Of a stretch of 8,861 bases of DNA, positions 7,002-8,861 are shown in pieces. Under the pieces are notes generated by a model, which saw only the letters and a list, made by a program, of their open reading frames with translations, searched no databases and had not been told where the DNA came from. The stretch comes from JAMLHN01 sp035708745. Its GTDB lineage: Bacteria > Chloroflexota > Chloroflexia > Thermomicrobiales > UBA6265. The stretch lies in NCBI GenBank assembly GCA_035708745.1, contig DASTFJ010000089.1, positions 1 to 8,861 on the forward strand, read 5' to 3'. How positions within the stretch are numbered: position 1 is the first letter of the stretch; every line of letters begins with the position of its first letter. A program made the position numbers and the translations under genes.

Positions 7002-7994
7002 ATGTCCGTTTCGACTGAGGGCGGGCTCGATCTGACGACCGAGCAAGCGCTCTGGCTCTTGCGAGAGATGTTGCGCATCCGCCGGGTGGAGGAAGCGCTG
7101 GCGCGCTCGTACGCTCAAGGCTTGATTCCCGGCGCATGTCACACCTATGTCGGGCAGGAGGCGATCGCCGTAGGCGTCTGCGCGCATCTGCGCCCGGACG
7201 ATGTGGTGTTCAGCACCCACCGCGGGCATGGGCATGCGCTGGCCAAGGGCGCGCCCGCGCGCGAGGTGATGGCCGAGCTCTTCGGCAAGGCAACCGGCGT
7301 TTCCAAGGGACGCGGCGGCAGCATGCATCTCTTCGTACCGGAAGTCGGCTTGATGGGCACGACCGGGATCGTCGGTCCGAACATCCTGCAAGCTACCGGG
7401 GCCGGCTACAGCTTCCAGCTGATGAAGACCGATCAGGTCAGCGTCGCCTTCTTCGGGGATGGCGCGACAAACAACGGCGCCTTCCACGAGGGAGTCAATA
7501 TGGCTGCCATCTGGGGGCTGCCGGTGGTCTATGTCTGCGAGAACAATCAGTTCGCCACCGAAGTGCCCTTCGACTACGCCACCCGCAATACCGATGTAGC
7601 CGAGCGGGCGCGCACCTATGGCATTCCGGGCGTAACGGTCGATGGCAACGATGTGCTGGCGGTGACCGAAGCGGCGCAAGCGGCGATCGAACGCGCCCGG
7701 AGCGGCGGCGGACCGTCGCTGATCGAGGGCAAGACGTATCGCACTCGCCCCCATGCCGAAGGGATGCGCGACGGCGGCTACCGCACGGTCGAGGAAATCG
7801 AGGCGTGGAAATCGCGCGATCCGATCGCTCTGCTGGAGGCGCGCCTGCTCGACCGCGAGATCGCGACTCAGGAGCAGATCGACGCGGTGCGGCAGGAGGT
7901 CGAAGACGTGGTGGCCGACGGGCTGGAGTTCGCCAAGACCAGCCCCTATCCGGAGCCGGACACTGCCGCGCTCCATATCTATGGAAAGAACTGA
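7002..7994 (+). CDS. Thiamine diphosphate-dependent 2-oxo acid/acetoin dehydrogenase E1 component, alpha subunit
   Basis: This 330-residue subunit pairs with the following beta subunit in the E1 heterotetramer that decarboxylates a 2-oxo acid (or cleaves acetoin) and passes the acyl group to a lipoyl E2. Landmarks are RIRRVEEAL at 26-34, the STHRGHGHALAKG loop at 71-83, GRGGSMHLF at 103-111, and the ThDP/Mg motif GDGATNNGAFHEG at 152-164 closing in NN at 181-182. The loop equivalent to the regulated loop of pyruvate dehydrogenase is TYRTRPHAEG (245-254). Many relatives have G before the histidine; here it is P250-H251. Length matches AcoA/PdhA-type bacterial subunits. The ATG directly follows the M24 stop codon (TAGATG), with GGGGG at 6988-6992 as a plausible ribosome site, so translation is coupled. 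Pyruvate, acetoin and branched-chain 2-oxo acid specificity cannot be separated here. Confidence 0.9.
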   Translation: MSVSTEGGLDLTTEQALWLLREMLRIRRVEEALARSYAQGLIPGACHTYVGQEAIAVGVCAHLRPDDVVFSTHRGHGHALAKGAPAREVMAELFGKATGVSKGRGGSMHLFVPEVGLMGTTGIVGPNILQATGAGYSFQLMKTDQVSVAFFGDGATNNGAFHEGVNMAAIWGLPVVYVCENNQFATEVPFDYATRNTDVAERARTYGIPGVTVDGNDVLAVTEAAQAAIERARSGGGPSLIEGKTYRTRPHAEGMRDGGYRTVEEIEAWKSRDPIALLEARLLDREIATQEQIDAVRQEVEDVVADGLEFAKTSPYPEPDTAALHIYGKN

Positions 7995-8080
7995 TGCAGA
8001 TCGAGCTATCCATGGGGGGCGAAACGAGAGAGATTCTTCGCTTCGCTCAGAATGACAGAGGGTCGGGGCGAACGTGGTAA
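7994..8080 (+). other. Possible 28-codon leader reading frame between E1 subunits
   Basis: An ATG at 7994 overlaps the E1 alpha stop (TGATG) and opens a 28-codon frame that crosses the repeat and ends at TAA 8078-8080. That stop overlaps the region of the alternative GTG start (8074) of E1 beta. The peptide is mostly repeat-encoded (…REILRFAQNDRG…) and resembles nothing known. It may only matter as a translational relay, or may be chance. Confidence 0.2.
8028..8057 (-). repeat. TCATTCTGAG-class dispersed repeat, third copy, inverted
   Basis: The reverse complement of these 30 bases matches positions 1478-1507 at 28 of 30 sites. It contains its own short imperfect palindrome around CTTCGCTTCG. 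It is inserted between the genes for the two subunits of one enzyme, a place where bacterial operons usually have only a few bases. Confidence 0.75.
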
Positions 8081-8109
8081 CGTCAGTCCAGAATGGCACG
8101 GCAACCGGT

Positions 8110-8861
8110 ATGCGCGAACTGACGTTCACCACCGCGGCGCGGGAGGCGCTCGACGAGGAGATGGAGCGCGATCCGCGCATCTTCGTCGTCGGCGAAGGGA
8201 TCGGCGAGCGCGGCGGGAACTTCAATACCACCCTGGGGCTGTACGAAAAGTACGGTCCGCAGCGCTTGCGCGATACCCCGATCGTGGAGCGCGGGTTTAT
8301 CGGTATGTGCACCGGCGCGGCCATGACCGGCACTCGGCCGGTGGTCGATTTCATGTTCCTCGATTTCGCGCTGGATGCCTTTGGCGAGATGGTGAACCAG
8401 ATCGCCAAGCTGCAATACATGTCGTCCGGGCGGTTGGAGATGCCGATGGTGCTGCGCGGTTGCATCGGCATCGGCGGCTCCTCGGCCACCCACCATTCCG
8501 GCAACTACTATCCGATCTTCGCGCATCTCCCCGGATTCCGGGTAGTGATTCCGACCACCCCGCGCGATGCCAAGGGAATGCTGAAGACCGCGCTGCGCGG
8601 CTCAGATCCGGTGCTCTTCCTGGAGCACAAGCTGCTGCTGAATGTGAAGGGCGAGGTGCCCGACCCCTCGGCGGACGAGCTGATTCCCTTCGGCAAAGCA
8701 GCGATTCGGCGATCCGGTTCCGATGCGACCGTGGTCGCCATCGGCGCGATGGTCGACAAATCGGTGCAGGCTGCCGAGATCCTTTCCGGTGAAGGTGTCG
8801 AGATCGAGGTCATCGACCTGCGTTCCATCGCGCCGATGGACGAGGAAACCATCCTCGCGTC
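8110..8861 (+). CDS. Thiamine diphosphate-dependent dehydrogenase E1 component, beta subunit (3' end beyond window)
   Basis: The first 250 residues of the E1 partner subunit are present; about 75-80 residues are expected beyond the edge. Landmarks are TTAAREALDEEM at 7-18, VVGEGIGERGG at 26-36, DTPIVERGFIGMCTGAAM at 55-72 with E60 as the conserved glutamate that activates the thiamine ring, DFMFLDFALDAFGEMVNQIAK at 80-100, an ATHHSGNYYPIFAHLPG segment at 126-142 carrying the active-site histidine pair, and the start of the C-terminal transketolase domain (DATVVAIGAM, 205-214). The ATG at 8110 begins the conserved sequence but has no clear ribosome site. An in-frame GTG at 8074, preceded by GAGGGTCGGGG, would add 12 residues and is a serious alternative. 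An in-frame TGA at 8053 rules out anything longer. Paired with the E1 alpha gene upstream. Confidence 0.88.
   Translation, partial: MRELTFTTAAREALDEEMERDPRIFVVGEGIGERGGNFNTTLGLYEKYGPQRLRDTPIVERGFIGMCTGAAMTGTRPVVDFMFLDFALDAFGEMVNQIAKLQYMSSGRLEMPMVLRGCIGIGGSSATHHSGNYYPIFAHLPGFRVVIPTTPRDAKGMLKTALRGSDPVLFLEHKLLLNVKGEVPDPSADELIPFGKAAIRRSGSDATVVAIGAMVDKSVQAAEILSGEGVEIEVIDLRSIAPMDEETILA

Noticed and set aside
6996..8504. Long open frame of 502 codons on the minus strand
   Set aside because: It lies antisense to the clearly conserved E1 alpha and beta genes, crosses the repeat at 8028-8057, and shows no recognisable domain; long shadows are common in high-GC DNA.

Overview
The window reads as a high-GC bacterial chromosome segment with every gene on the + strand. 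It carries eight protein genes, the last cut by the window edge. The GC content, a Tat-exported solute-binding protein without a lipobox, a probable F420-type flavin oxidoreductase and gaps filled with small dispersed palindromic repeats (TCATTCTGAG type and others) are compatible with a Chloroflexota / Thermomicrobia-like genome. This placement is an inference; no rRNA or marker gene is present.

Layout. Positions 92-1426 encode a Tat-secreted family 1 solute-binding protein, closed by a strong intrinsic terminator at 1435-1478. A 147-bp repeat with inverted ends follows at 1477-1623. Two MalF/MalG-type permeases (1682-2623 and 2620-3501, 4-bp overlap) complete a carbohydrate-type (CUT1) ABC importer that has no ATPase gene here. 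After a 135-bp gap with a long-range inverted repeat come a D-2-hydroxyacid dehydrogenase (3637-4641), a 238-bp gap with several repeats, an LLM-class (luciferase-like) oxidoreductase (4880-5773), an 82-bp palindromic gap, an M24 metallohydrolase (5856-7001), and the E1 alpha (7002-7994) and E1 beta (8110 to the edge, incomplete) subunits of a thiamine diphosphate 2-oxo acid or acetoin dehydrogenase.

How the genes may work together (inference). The importer would take up an organic, probably sugar-like or other polar, compound. The flavin oxidoreductase and M24 hydrolase could open or cleave it. The hydroxyacid dehydrogenase could interconvert a 2-hydroxy acid and a 2-oxo acid, and the E1 pair could start oxidative decarboxylation of the 2-oxo acid. 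The substrate cannot be read from the sequence. An E2 gene is expected just downstream of the window.

The most striking non-coding feature is that all five gaps of 80 bases or more carry dispersed palindromic or inverted repeats of at least four kinds. The two tight junctions (permease/permease and M24/E1 alpha) carry none. No tRNA, rRNA, CRISPR array, transposase or phage gene was found.
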